A stretch of 64,000 nucleotides of DNA from Hirundichthys speculiger (GCA_018398805.1 JAGFBZ010002379.1:558001-622000); one strand, 5' to 3'; positions 13,370 through 24,576 are shown, counted from the stretch's first letter. Made by a program: numbers and translations. Notes: generated from the letters alone by a model not told the origin.

Positions 13370-13815
13370 AAGATGAAAATTATCTCGTCCCATCTTGTTT
13401 TTGAATGGACTTTGGATGTTCAAGAACAGGAAGGCCAGATTAGACCTTGCCAGAAAACCTCTTAAAAAGCTTCCCCGTGTTCTGAAATATGATCAGATGA
13501 AACCAAGATAAACCTCAGACTATCAGAATAATGGGCAGAAAAAAATGATGGCTAATGAAAGGAAGTGTTCATTGATCCAAAGCAACATGTGCTAAACATG
13601 GTGGAGGCAGTTTTATGTCATGGGCATGTATGGCTGCAATTGTAACAGGCTCACTGGTGTTTACTGATGACGTGACTCCTGACAGAAGTACCAAGATGAA
13701 TTCTGGGGTGTTTAGGGCCACATTCCCTCTCAACCCATTAGAGCATGTTTTTCAGTTACTGAAGACAAATCTGATTCCTCCACAAGCTGAGGAGAGCTGG
13801 AGCTCCACTGCCAAT
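13370..13815 (+). pseudogene. Tc1-like transposase relic, internally deleted
   Basis: The translation carries the Tc1 transposase pieces 'SWACMAA', 'GSLVFTDDVT' and 'MNSGVFRA', then jumps straight to 'NPLEHVFQLLKT', the diverged form of the conserved NPIEH block. The region between, which normally holds a catalytic aspartate, is missing. Upstream, frameshifted sequence matches the 'trp-thr-asp-glu' region ('gatcagatgaaac'). Known family role: cut-and-paste transposition into TA sites. This copy is dead through deletion, frameshifts and missing catalytic residues. It runs directly into a LINE relic. Confidence 0.75.
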
Positions 13816-14235
13816 CTTGCAATCGTTCTGCTAGGTACCATTGAAAGTCTCCTGACCAAGTATGGATTGCTGTGTGGTTTGGAAGCTGTACCTAATTCAA
13901 CGGGAAAACTCAGCAGCATGTTATGAATGCAGCAGGTAAGATCATTGGTACCATCCTCATGGGCATCTATGACGTACACCTAGCCAGGAAAGCTCTCAGT
14001 ATTTGCAGAGACCACACCTACCTCTCACGCAACTCTTTCAGCCTCCTGCCATCTCAAATGAGACTTCCAAGCCTCCAGGCCTGCACTTCAAGAACCAAGG
14101 AATGCTTCATTCACCAGGCTGTCAGGAAGCTGAACTCCCCTCTTCCCACCCTGCCCTTCTCTGTCCTCAGGCATCCTGAACACTGGACCCTGAACCCTGA
14201 CGAGCCCCCTGCCAATTCTGGAAGACTGGCCCATC
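13815..14235 (+). pseudogene. Non-LTR retrotransposon RT C-terminal relic
   Basis: The translation shows the familiar post-RT C-terminal pattern of fish LINEs: 'TIESLLT' (about 13,839), then 'AGKIIGTIL', 'ARKALSICRD', 'FSLLPS', and 'SRTKECFIHQAVRKLNS'. In intact elements this block reads roughly 'aqkiigtplpsLedi...FeLLPSGRRyRs...R..nSFfpqAvrkLN'. The GRRYR core is degraded and a stop (13,924) separates the halves. The clade is L2/Rex1-like rather than L1-like by pattern, but this is not certain. The upstream RT catalytic domain is absent, as expected for 5' truncation. Confidence 0.75.
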
Positions 14236-14929
14236 ACCACTTATTCACAAAGGAATCACTTTTACATATTGAGTACTGTTATTGTTATATTTTTAGTTAG
14301 GTTTGTGTGATTATGGGAACAATAATGTATGCCTCAATAATCTATCCTTCCATTGATCCATTATCTATACCTGCTTATTCCTTTCTAGGGTCAGAGGTGT
14401 CTGCTGGAGCCTATCCCAGCTCTCCTTGAGAGAAAGGAGATGGACAGATTGTTGGTTCATTACAGAGCCACACTAATATTTTACTAAATATAACTTTCCA
14501 GATCAATGCTAATTTTATCTTTTCATTGTCATTTGCAGAATGGATATTTTGCTTTAAAAAAAAAAATCCTTGACTGCCCTGACACACAAGTGCAGAATAT
14601 ATTTACAAAACAAAACAAAAAAACAAGAACACACACACAAAAAAAAAATTAGTCTGTTGATTCGGCCTTTTCTACTCATTAGTTTTAGACTTTTATTCAT
14701 GCATAACTGCCCAATTGTCTCTTATCAGTCAGTAATGGAGTATTTGAGTTGCAGATGTCTGAACACTACAAGATAGTTTACTTTCTTTCTTTTTTTTTTT
14801 TTTTTTTTTTTTTCTAAATCAGCAAATACACTCAGGACCTTCTGAACAGTTTTCACATGTTGAATGAAGGCTGTGTTAGTTGGTCTGCTCTGAAGTTAAG
14901 CAAAATATACTCATCAAGGCAGCTGTGAA
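14236..14929. repeat. Retroposon-type tail (14,335-14,480) and poly-T tract
   Basis: Positions 14,335-14,480 hold a 'ccattatctatacctgctta' segment followed by 'ctggagcctatcccagctct', related to the tail at 2,481-2,720. It lies about 100 bp downstream of the LINE relic on the same strand and could be its 3' end. A long poly-T tract sits at 14,790-14,813. Nothing else is recognised. Confidence 0.5.
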
Positions 14930-15180
14930 ATGACGCAAAGTAACGTCAGTCACGTAATGTCAGCGAGGATGACGTTGAGGAAACGCGGCCGCATTGTTGT
15001 TAAAGACAGAGTCGTCCGCTGGGTAGCAGCAGTGACGTTAATTTTAGGGAAGAATAAAACAAGTATTTTGGCGGCTCTCATGAAGAACGACTTGTCTCTG
15101 GCGGCTTCATGGAGCCGAAGACGTGGTCGTGGTCTCCCTGGAAAGACGTTCACAAAGAAAAACTGTGAGTGAGTGAGCCT
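14930..15180 (+). promoter_or_regulatory. Candidate promoter with CRE/ATF-like site cluster
   Basis: Within about 110 bp there are four CRE/ATF-like sites: TGACGCAA (14,931), AACGTCA (14,942), TGACGTTG (14,970) and TGACGTTA (15,033). A GCGGCCGC motif lies at 14,985-14,992 and CpG density is far above the flanks. Downstream is a 30-codon, arginine-rich ORF (ATG 15,080) that runs into a good splice donor (AACT/GTGAGT, 15,165). The arrangement suggests a promoter plus first exon on the plus strand. No partner exon or product is recognised, so this is inference. Confidence 0.35.
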
Positions 15181-15829
15181 GAACGTTTCCAGTGGAGTGT
15201 AATTAATTGCCTGAAGGCAAAATAGAAACGCAGTTTAAGCGATTCCAAAAACAGGTGTGCCGGGCAGGTACGACCCAGGATTACAGAGGTAAAGCTGAGG
15301 TGATGGCAGAACAGATTTCACTCTTGATTATGAGATGGCGTAACCTATATTTAGTGGCATGTGATGGACAGACACGAGGGACATGGGGCTCCGCAGTAGT
15401 CTGGAGCAATGATGAGATAGTTACTGCAACACTTGGGCTTGTTGTTATATAACTGGAGCCGCCTGGCTGAAAAACTAATCTGTTGACACAGTAAGTATAG
15501 AACATACAGTTTCTGACTAAACCTATTTTGTACAGTCTAGTTATGAAAGTGCAACAGGTGGATGAAGGAAAAAGAAGTGCACACAAGTTTGGTAGGTGAC
15601 TTTCACACTGAATAAGTTCAGTTTTAGTCCTGTTAAATGCTGGACATCACCTTAAACCTAAAACTGCTTCTGCCCTCCAGCTATGTAAACATTTTGATAT
15701 ATAATTTTCTTCTACTTTATTTTTTTCTTTTTTCCCTTTCTTGGTTTAAGAGAGTTGGTTGAGACTGATACCTGTCCTGCATATATACATTTTGCAAAGC
15801 TGCAGCCAGAATTATTTAGTTTAAATTAG
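15181..15829. other. No gene recognised
   Basis: An 81-codon plus-strand ORF (15,207-15,452) overlaps a 101-codon minus-strand ORF. Neither shows a recognisable family motif. The stretch could include intron of the candidate transcript starting near 15.0 kb. Confidence 0.3.
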
Positions 15830-16078
15830 TGCTGGGCAATATGATGATACATATCGTGGGGACGATAGAAAAGTGTGTATCGTTCCATTTCTCTTCTATC
15901 GTTTCTAACCTAATTTTATCAATTATTACAGCAATATGTAATTAAATAACCTGCAACAATAAATTTTTATGTTTGCACTTTTATTCATGGTTAATGCCTT
16001 AAACAGAGTTCTCTTCAACCCTGATGTTTACTTTAGACACTTTATATTGGTTTGCAAACTTTGCACTGCAAGGTTACA
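15830..16078 (+). repeat. Probable DNA-transposon fragment flanking the minisatellite
   Basis: The block starts 'gtgctgggcaatatgatgat' and contains repeated ATCGT/ACGAT motifs ('catatcgtggggacgataga', 'tgtatcgttcc', 'ctatcgtttc'). This start is familiar from non-autonomous fish DNA elements. The opposite terminus is not evident beyond the minisatellite. The minisatellite appears to have expanded within or next to this element. Confidence 0.35.
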
Positions 16079-17250
16079 GGTTCTCCGTGGTGGAGCAGGT
16101 TCTCCGTGGTGGAGCAGGTTCTCCGTGGTGGAGCAGGTTCTCCGTGGTGGAGCAGGGTCTCCCTGGTGGAGCAGGGTCTCCGCGGTGGACCATGTTCTCC
16201 GCGGTGGACCAGGGTCTCCGCGGTGGAGCAGAGGTCTCCGTGGTGGAGCAGGGTCTCCGCGGTGGACCAGGGTCTCCGCGGTGGAGCAGGGTCTCCGTGG
16301 TGGAGCAGGGTCTCCGTGGTGGAGCAGGTTCTCCGTGGTGGAGCAGAGTCTCCGTGGTGGAGCAGGGTCTCCGCGGTGAAGCAGGGTCTCCGCGTTGGAC
16401 CAGGGTCTCCGCGGTGGAGCAGGGTCTCCGTGGTGGAGCAGGGTCTCCGTGGTGGAGCAGGGTCTCCGTGGTGGAGCAGGGTCTCTCCGCGTGGAGCAGG
16501 TCTCCGCGGTGGAGCAGGGTCTCCGCGGTGGAGCAGGGTCTCCGTGGTGGAGCAGGGTCTCCGTGGTGGAGCAGGTTCTCCGTGGTGGAGCAGGGTCTCC
16601 GTGGTGGAGCAGGGTCTCCGCGGTGGAGCAGGGTCTCCGCGTTGGACCAGGGTCTCCGCGGTGGAGCAGGGTCTCCGTGGTGGAGCAGGGTCTCCGTGGT
16701 GGAGCAGGGTCTCCGCGGTGAAGCAGGGTCTCCGCGTTGGACCAGGGTCTCCGCGGTGGAGCAGGGTCTCCGTGGTGGAGCAGGTCTCCGTGGTGGAGCA
16801 GGTTCTCCGTGGTGGAGCAGGGTCTCCGCGGTGAAGCAGGGTCTCCGCGTTGGACCAGGGTCTCCGCGGTGGAGCAGGGTCTCCGCGGTGGAGCAGGGTC
16901 TCCGCGGTGGAGCAGGGTCTCCGCGGTGGAGCAGGGTCTCCGCGTTGGAGCAGGGTCTCCGCGGTGGAGCAGGGTCTCCGCGGTGGAGCAGGGTCTCCGC
17001 GGTGGAGCAGGGTCTCCGCGGTGGAGCAGGGTCTCCGTGCGGTGGAGCAGGGTCTCCGCGGGGGAGCAGGGTCTCCGTGGTGGAGCAGGTTCTCCGTGGT
17101 GGAGCAGGGTCTCCCTGGTGGACCAGGGTCTCCGCGGTGGAGCAGGGTCTCCGCGGTGGAGCAGGGTCTCCGCGGTGGAGCAGGGTCTCCGCGTTGGACC
17201 AGGGTCTCCGCGGTGGAGCAGAGTCTCCGTGGTGGAGCAGGGTCTCCACG
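16079..17250. repeat. Minisatellite, 19-bp unit, about 61 copies
   Basis: Tandem copies of GGTCTCCGYGGTGGAGCAG fill about 1.17 kb, GC-rich in an AT-rich setting. Recurrent unit variants are CGCGG versus CGTGG, GTTGGACC, GGTGAAGC and GGTTCTC. A few units have 1-2 bp indels. Because 19 is not a multiple of 3, each strand's three frames read the same 19-residue peptide cycle. On the plus strand no unit creates a stop, so long ORFs (413, 260 and 182 codons) arise passively, and a 391-codon ORF lies on the minus strand. I see no promoter, splice or conserved start that would make these proteins. Confidence 0.97.
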
Positions 17251-20200
17251 TTACATGCCCTGTAATGAATTATTTTAATAAATAATTTCTTTTTTTTTTT
17301 TTTTTTTTTTTTTATACAGGACTTGGTTGATCCATTTGTTATTGCATTGTTGTCTGACAGTGTTGTTTGTTTGTTTTTTTTTTTTGTTTTTTGTTTTGTT
17401 TTTTTTTACAAATCATTAGTAAAAAGCCATCTCATGGGAGTGTAAAAAATTTTTGTTACAGATGGGAGCTTTTGGAACATTGATGTGTTTCCATCAGGTG
17501 TTTTTTTCCTTTTCACAATTCAAATTAACTAAATTTTAGGGGCAATGGAAATGCACCTAGTATGTCATTTTGTTCAGCTGCCACAATCTGTGTCATTCTC
17601 CTGGTCTGTTCTACCCCTGCTCATGAACGTAAACTCCTCCAGTAGCAACTCCTTCCCCAACTGGAGTGGACAATCCAGCAATTTCCATCTGAGGGCCATG
17701 GCTTCAGATTAGGAAATGTTGCTAACTAAGTATTGTAAATGCAAGGATGGCTATTCTCATGTCAACTGAAAACCTTGTGATAAATATTAAACTGCGTTCT
17801 TGCCAATAGACTTCCCTACACTGGAACTTGAAGTTACTGAGCTAGTTTTCCTCTGGGTACATGGATAAACTGTAGCTCGCACTGGGAGGGCAGAGAGCAC
17901 AATCTGCCTGTGTGATTGCTCTTAGTACTTGCTTTTTCAACAGTTGCTTCAGTGTCTTTTTCTCTGCTTCCCTTATGATCTCCTGGACGTTTCATACAGC
18001 ATACATAACACAATACATATATATTTTATATAAAACATTGAACACAATGAAATTACCCCTTAACATAGACCATATTTATCTGTTGGTGAATTAATAAAAT
18101 ACCAATCAGTGTCTTCCCTCTTCCAACAAATGATCATTGATGTTGTATATTACGTATTAAATCTGTGAAATAAATTAATATTGACTATTAAAATAGTCAT
18201 ACTTGGCTATTATAATAACCTGCACTGGTGTTGAACTCTTTCTCACACATGGCAGGTGCTACTCCAATTTAAATGTGTTGAGAATGTGATGTGAAATTTG
18301 ATGACATTATACCCATTCCTCCTCCCCCGCTGGGTGCCGACCTTCTCTCCTCTCTTGTGCTGTCAGTAGTTTGGTTCCAGTGATTTATTGTCTTCCGCTT
18401 GGCTTTCTGATTACTTTCCGGCTGAGGGACTTTATAGCTGTGTAAGTTTTTTTTTTTTTTTTTAAAAGTGTGGTTCTACTTATGGAAAACTGTTTCAGAT
18501 CAAAATATCACAGTACCTACTGAGTAGGTTATCATGAAATATTGATGCATTCAATGAAATATGTGGTGAAGGAAGGTTAACTGAACCAGGAGGAAGCTTT
18601 TATAAACAGCTGGTTTTCTGTTTTAGTTAATTTTAAAACCTCTGCACGAATCGTTAAAAATTCAAAAAGCTCTTGTTCGCTTTAATTCTAGCTAGTGGTG
18701 CACAGAGCTTTTGAGACATGCACATCTTGGTTGCACAAAAACAAAACTAACACGATGGTGCGATTTATGACGACCTCCACCTGTCACTTAGCCGTCTGTT
18801 TTTGCTGATAGATGTTTTTACTGGACAGTATTCAGACGGAAAGGCCCCACAGGATGCATTTGGTCCCATGCCATATTGCATTTCTCTTTCCTTTTTTTGT
18901 CTTAATGTTGTTCTGCAATCTGCTATTTATATTCATGATATTTTTATTGCGGTCCAGTTGGCATTTGTGTGGCAAGCATGTGCTAGTAGTGTCCTTGTTG
19001 GTGATGGTTTGTTGGAAATATTGTTGCATTTGAATGCATGTGCCTGTGTGTAATGATAATATATCTGCCTTCCTGATGCCCATTAAAGGTTTTATCTCCC
19101 TCTGCCTGAAGGACCTCCAGTTAAAATGGACTGTAGGAGGAAGAGAGCCAACTCTGCTTCCAAAGGTGCACCTTGGAGCAATTTGAATGAGCAGAGGAGA
19201 TACTATAGTGGAAAACTGATGTTAAAACATTCAGCATTTTATGTCTGGATCTTTGGTTAGTATTTTGAAATCTTCCCTGCTAAATAGTTAATGTTTAGCG
19301 ATGCGTTTTCTAATCTCTGCTTCAGGCCAGAGTTGAAGAGGAGGACAGAGTCTTTGTGTTAGGGGTCATGATCTTTCACCTGCTGCTGGCAGCCTTCCCT
19401 GCTGGGAGGTCATATGCAGGAGCTCAGGCGTGAAGGAGTCGACAAGACAGGAGGGAGCAAAGGAGGATGGAAAGAGAAGGGGTATAAAAAGATGGCAACT
19501 AGCGAAGCTGATGGAAAAAGAGAGACTTCACTCAACACTTTTGATGGCTTGAGTTTTTACATTTTGGTGCAGAGATGGAGCCAGCTCAAAAGAATGATGC
19601 GTTTCTTTTTAGGGATCGCTAAGATGGTGGAATTGCAAATACATAAGTGATAGTGAGGTAAGCTGAAACACCACGAGAGGCTTTCAGCTTCCATCAGCAC
19701 CTACATTTGTCTCAATCAGACAACAGGGGCTTAAGCTACACAGCTGAGTGACCTTCCTTTCTATTCATACAGGAAGGAAAAGGAAGTCAGCTGTGCTAAC
19801 AAGCCATTTTAAATTTAGCTTCTTCATAGGTACGAAGGGAGGACACACAACTTCACAAAATTACCGTCATGTGATGAGACGTTATAGTGAATGTTATTGA
19901 CCTTTGGGGGAATGTGTGAGGCTTCAGAACCACTTTTCTTTTGAAATCTCAACATCTAGATGTGTTTAATGATGGGTCGGACTGCCTCCCTTTGAGAACA
20001 TAACACCTGTAATTTTGTCTGCTTGTCGTGAGTGGAGATGCAAACAACTATACTGGCCAGGACTGACATGCAAAGCATGCCCTTTCACATGCAAAACTGG
20101 GCAGGAGCCACACATTGTGCAGCCTGGCATCGATGAAAATTTCCATATGAAGAAAAAGCCAGGATGTTTTACTATTATCCTGTGAAAAAGTTAAACACTC

Positions 20201-21825
20201 ATGTTGTGCTCAACCTGCATGCTGCTACATTTGGGTGTGATCTGATTTTCCTGTGAAAGTGTTGTCCTTTTTGTCCTGATGGATGAGCTTGTGCAGTTCT
20301 GACTTCTGCTTCCTGTTATAATTTCCAAATTGTCTGTCATTGTGTGTGTTCTTGTCTGTGTGCACATGAAAGCACAAAATGGCTGATGGATATCACCATG
20401 TGTTTCCTGGTGGAGTCAGGTGTATGTGCATACATGCACTTTTAAGGATGCTTGTTTCTTCATGTGTTTGTGCTGAACTGGACTCAACTATTTTTGAACT
20501 GTTGTTACTTTTGTATTTTCTTCTAAATGTACTTCCCTTTTTAAGACCTTTTTTTTTTCTTTTACATCAGTACAAATTCAAATACATGAGTGAAAAGGAC
20601 AAACATGTTTTTCACAAACCTGATCTCTGATTGCTGGTTCAGCAGGTTGTATGTGTAGCAGCAAAGAAAATTCAGAAGTTTGTGAAGTATCATCTTTCTT
20701 CTATGGTTTGTTTTTTATCTTTCAAGCGGCTTTAGAAATTGCTCTCAAAGTGGTCTTTGTGTATTCTCACCTTGCAGAGAAAAAGATACAGTGACGCTGG
20801 GAGGGAAACTGATTTCTCAGTGCTAGATTAGTCAGTAAGTGGTCAGAGCCCATCTAGCTAAAAATGGGCCAATCCCAGTCACCAACTGGGCTTTTGTTGC
20901 ATCTCCAGTTATGCTTTTACAATGTCTTCAACTCACACAACGCATGTAAGAAAGAAAAACAATTTAAATAATCCTTGATTACATATCAAATCAAGACTAT
21001 TCTTAAATAACAATCCTTGTATATCTACTGTATTTTCTTTTCCAAATGACACACATCCTCACTGTTTTTTTTTTTTTTTTTTGTTCTGAGCTACATTTTC
21101 AGTTAGGCCACATATTGTGTGTGTCTGAAGATCTGAGACTTTGATCACTAGAGCCACAATACTGTAGATTGAAACTGTAGAAGGAACAGACATAGTAAAC
21201 GGACACACCCTTATGCATTTAAAGCATTTAGAACAGATGTTAAATGGAGCCTGTGTGGTCTTATTTGTACTAATGCACAGTATGCCACAGCATATTATGT
21301 TCATCTGATAACACAGATGGTTGACTACATTTGCTCAGCAGGGAGAAGACATTCCAGTAGGCATACCTATGGCTGCAATTTAAGTGCTTGCATCTGTTTT
21401 AGCCTTTACTTCAGAGATCAGCTGTAAAAACATGTTGCACCTAATTACAAGGCTTGCCACTGCGAGAGAGTAAGTCTGGCTCACTGTCTAACATTTTGTA
21501 TAAAGAGTAACCCTAGAAAACACTTTAATGTGATGCTTCAGAAGGGTTTTAATACTTACCTAGGTGAACTGCAGCTAGAAAGAATGACAGTAATGTAATA
21601 AAGGGCAGAAATAGATTACCCGTACTAAACTTGCATGGTTGTTTTACATTTTCTTGGAATGCTTGGAATAATGCTTTGTCCGTTGGGTTGGTTTTTCAGG
21701 CTTATTGCCATTGTTGCATGTCACAGGAGTCAAAGGATAGCAGGGCTGGGCTGTCATGTTGGTGCATCGTTTTGAAATATCTGTAAATCGATTGATCGAT
21801 TAGATCACAATAGATTTTTGTGCAA
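17251..21825. other. Intergenic, no gene seen
   Basis: Directly after the minisatellite come poly-T tracts (17,289-17,313 and 17,374-17,408). Beyond them is AT-rich DNA with no recognised exon or element. Open frames here are below 85 codons and lack family motifs. Confidence 0.5.
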
Positions 21826-21873
21826 AAAAGTGTCTGGAAATCGTTCTCTGAGGAACGATTTCCAGACACTTTT
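21826..21873. repeat. Perfect 21-bp hairpin with 6-nt loop
   Basis: The left arm (21,826-21,846) and right arm (21,853-21,873) are exact reverse complements, separated by TCTGAG. The arm core is GTGTCTGGAAATCGTTC. The stem is perfect but at 48 nt total it is shorter than a typical pre-miRNA. It may be a small foldback left by replication slippage or the tip of a MITE. Confidence 0.9.
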
Positions 21874-21984
21874 CTCTTTCTCTGAATCAGAATTTCTTTG
21901 TCATCATAACGCAAACAAAATTTGAGCACACACCTCAACAGGGCAAGATCAATAAGAAGCTGCTAAATCTGTAAAAATAGTTGG

Positions 21985-22066
21985 TGTGTGTATATATGTG
22001 TGTCTGTGTGTGTATGTGTGTATATATATGTGTGTGTGTATATGTATGTGAATATATATGCATAGA
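21985..22066. repeat. (TG/TATA)n microsatellite
   Basis: An interrupted run of TG and TATATG units. It lies about 30 bp from the end of the LINE relic on the minus strand, a common position for microsatellites at retroposon 3' ends. Confidence 0.85.
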
Positions 22067-22093
22067 TCCAATATAACATAGTGATGTAAACGA

Positions 22094-22390
22094 TTATTTT
22101 TTCTGGGATTTATGGCTTGTGGGACAAAACCTGTTTGTAAGTTGTTTTGTCCTTGTTCTAACTGTTCTGTACTGACGGCAGAAGTTCAGAGTGTGACCGG
22201 GGAGGGATGTGTCCTGTGTCATATTTTGGGCTTTCTTGAGACAGCGGGACCTGTGCAAGTGAGAATACTCACTCGGAGTTGTAGAAAGACACCAGCAGTC
22301 TGTTTTGTTGTTTTTCCTGAGGACCCTCAGGAAGCAGAGTCTCTGCTGTGTCTTCTTTACCGATTCTGTGGTGTCCACACCCAGGTCAGG
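22094..22390 (-). pseudogene. Non-LTR retrotransposon RT C-terminal relic
   Basis: The minus-strand frame (94 codons) starts 'DTTESVKKTQQRLCFLRVLR', closely matching the 'lvkkaqqRl.fLR.Lrk' block found after the catalytic RT motif in fish LINEs. It then continues 'RCLKKAQNMTQDTSLPGH' and 'YRTVRTRTKQLTNRFCP', the diverged 'R.lkkAqnI.kD.sHP' and 'YRs.rtRt.RlknSFfP' blocks. The Cys/Trp 'CW..C' segment and IIG block between them are deleted. The copy is non-functional, since the polymerase motifs are not present. Confidence 0.8.
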
Positions 22391-23169
22391 CCCTTCTCAG
22401 TGTCGACTCTCCAGAGAGCATACAGTCCCTGCCAGTCTACAGTGTTTATAGGTTAAATATCTGTTTTGTTTAGTTTTTTTTTCTTCCTGAAATTGATGTC
22501 TTACTCCATTGCCTTCGACGTGTTCAGTTGTTGGTTGCAGGTTGTTAGTTTTGCACCACATCCCCCCTGAGAAGAACCTCCACCAGACTTTACTGTACTT
22601 TCACTTTTACTCAGCTTTTACTGTATGGTATTTACTTTTATTTTAGTACTTCTGGATCATATAGAAATGTCCAGTTACAGTTTATGGATATAGATTTTAT
22701 TTTGATTTTTTTTTAACAGTGCAGTTTTGTGGTTAATTTCTATAGTCTTTGATGAACCTCTGATATTTTTAGTGCCACCAATAAGTCATATTTAACATTT
22801 GTCCAAGAGGACTAAATTCCTTCCAAATTAATTACAATCCACTTTTCAGCTCCTTTTTTTGCACTCTGCTAACGAGCAGAGGCTAATATTACTAACAATG
22901 GTAATTAATAAAGCTCACTATGACTTTTAAACCTTGACAGAAATAAAAGTCTCACTATGTGTTATAAATGCCGCATGTCTGAGAAGTGACTGGCAAGGGA
23001 GAGGGAAAAAAAAAATGAACACGCATACCTTCTCTGAGGTCTGAAGTTTTTAAGTATCAGGACGATCCTTAAAAAGTCTTGTTTATTTATCAATAACTCA
23101 AGAAATATGCAAAATATGTGTGTGTGTGTGTGTGTGTGAGTGAAAAGTGAAGTTTGGACTTTGTGCCTC
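22391..23169. other. No gene recognised; (TG)n at 23,117-23,138
   Basis: AT-rich sequence, with a pure (TG)11 run near its right end. No exon or family match is visible. Confidence 0.5.
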
Positions 23170-23620
23170 CATAAGAGTTAAGAGGGTCAGTAGCAGCCTG
23201 GTGCTGCTATTTAAAGGCATTTGATTTATTAATCATCAGCAGGTGTGGCCACCTCTATAAAAGCAGGTGTTGGTAGTGTGCTGGTCTGAGGCATTCAGGT
23301 GTGTGCTAAAATATCTGAAAGCTCCATCCAACAATCTACAGTAAGAAAGATTATTCACACAAATAAAATTCAAGACAGATGCTCATCTTCGCCAGTATCA
23401 TTTGAACAAACCATAAGAGTTTTGGAACAATGTTCTTTGGACAGATGAGACCAAAGCAGAGATTTTTTTTTCTATGATGTAAAGTGCCTTGATGAAAACC
23501 AAAAACAACATATTGACACAAACCCCTCAAAACATCCATCAGTCATGGTTGTGGAGATGTGCCGATTTGGGCTTGTTTTTTAGCTGAAGGACCTGAGATG
23601 ACTAACACTTCTTTGGCTAA
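23170..23620 (+). pseudogene. Tc1-like transposon relic, internally deleted
   Basis: The left part carries 'cctctataaaagcaggtgtt' and 'ggtctgaggcattcag', a 5' region seen in fish Tc1 elements. After 'ctacagtaagaaagattatt' (the Ser/Arg-Lys-Ile-Ile helix of the paired-like domain) comes a jump to 'tggaacaatgttctttggac' and 'agatgagacc', the FWNNVLWTDET motif with the first catalytic Asp. Further on 'gatttgggcttgtttt' (ISVWACF-like) is present. Stops, frameshifts and the deletion of the middle of the gene make it inactive. The C-terminal catalytic residues are not found. Confidence 0.75.
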
Positions 23621-24576
23621 CCAACAAACTTCAATTAATTTTATTAATTTTACAAATAGGAATGGACCAAACATCTTTCACATAGATACAAAACACTGAA
23701 CATATGGAACATTTCTAATAATTGCTTCTAAATGTGGTGCCCACAACTTATTATTTTTTGTACATTTTGTCTTCACTTTGGTTAAATAATGACACCGTAA
23801 ACTGTCATATGCTGTTGTTTTTCTTAGTTCGTATTTACCGAATTTTAAGTTCTGTCAAGAACACACTAAGAATTCCATTCTGACATGAACTCTTCTGATC
23901 AAGTACAGTATAACTTTTCATTCCCACATTAATTTAATCACCACTGAAGTGGTGATTGACAGCTATCAGTGTTTTCACAACTTTTGAAAGTAGAAGTTGC
24001 GTTGAGTGAAGTAGGAGTTGCAAGGCCCAAAAGACCCCCCTAGGGGGAAATTCTAGACTCTCGGAGACGCATTTTCCAGCATTTTGAGACGCAAAATGGG
24101 ATGTTCAGATACCTTTTTTTTTTTTTAAAATAACCCTAGCCATAACGTTGCATGTCTTTTGTAAAAACAAGAGTAAAGAAAGTAATTGCAAGTTTGAAAG
24201 AGCAAAGTGTGATACATGTATTTAATAACAAATCAAATGAAAATAAACTAGTTATTTTATAACTCCATGTTTGCTTGGTTTATGATAACATTAACGTCCT
24301 TGATATTAGTGGACAGTAGTAGATCCAACGCATACTCACTATTGGCAACATTTTGGCATTGTGCTTAGTAATATGCAAGATTACCAACAATTTAAATGTG
24401 AATTTTCGAAAGTAAAGGTTAAGTTATAACATGTAAACTCCGTCAAGCCCATTAATCTGATCAATTTAGCAACTACTTAATTCAGTAAAGGGCAATTTGT
24501 ACAAGAAGAAGAAAAAACAAATTGCAACTTCTCCATCATTTTTGTTCAAAACAACAGCAAATTAATTTATAGGAAA
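23621..24576. other. No gene recognised
   Basis: AT-rich DNA. A locally odd segment near 24,020-24,110 contains two GAGACGCA copies around 'ttttccagcattt'. No element or exon can be assigned. Confidence 0.4.

Noticed and set aside
16079..17250. CRISPR array
   Set aside because: Units are contiguous with no unique spacers, the period is 19 bp, and the genome is a vertebrate's.
16024..17265. ORFs of 413, 260 and 182 codons (plus) and 391 codons (minus) as protein genes
   Set aside because: They are produced by the 19-bp tandem repeat in every frame, start in non-repeat sequence by chance, and have no promoter, splice or domain support.
21826..21873. microRNA precursor
   Set aside because: The whole hairpin is 48 nt with a 6-nt loop, shorter than animal pre-miRNAs, so it is kept only as a structural repeat.
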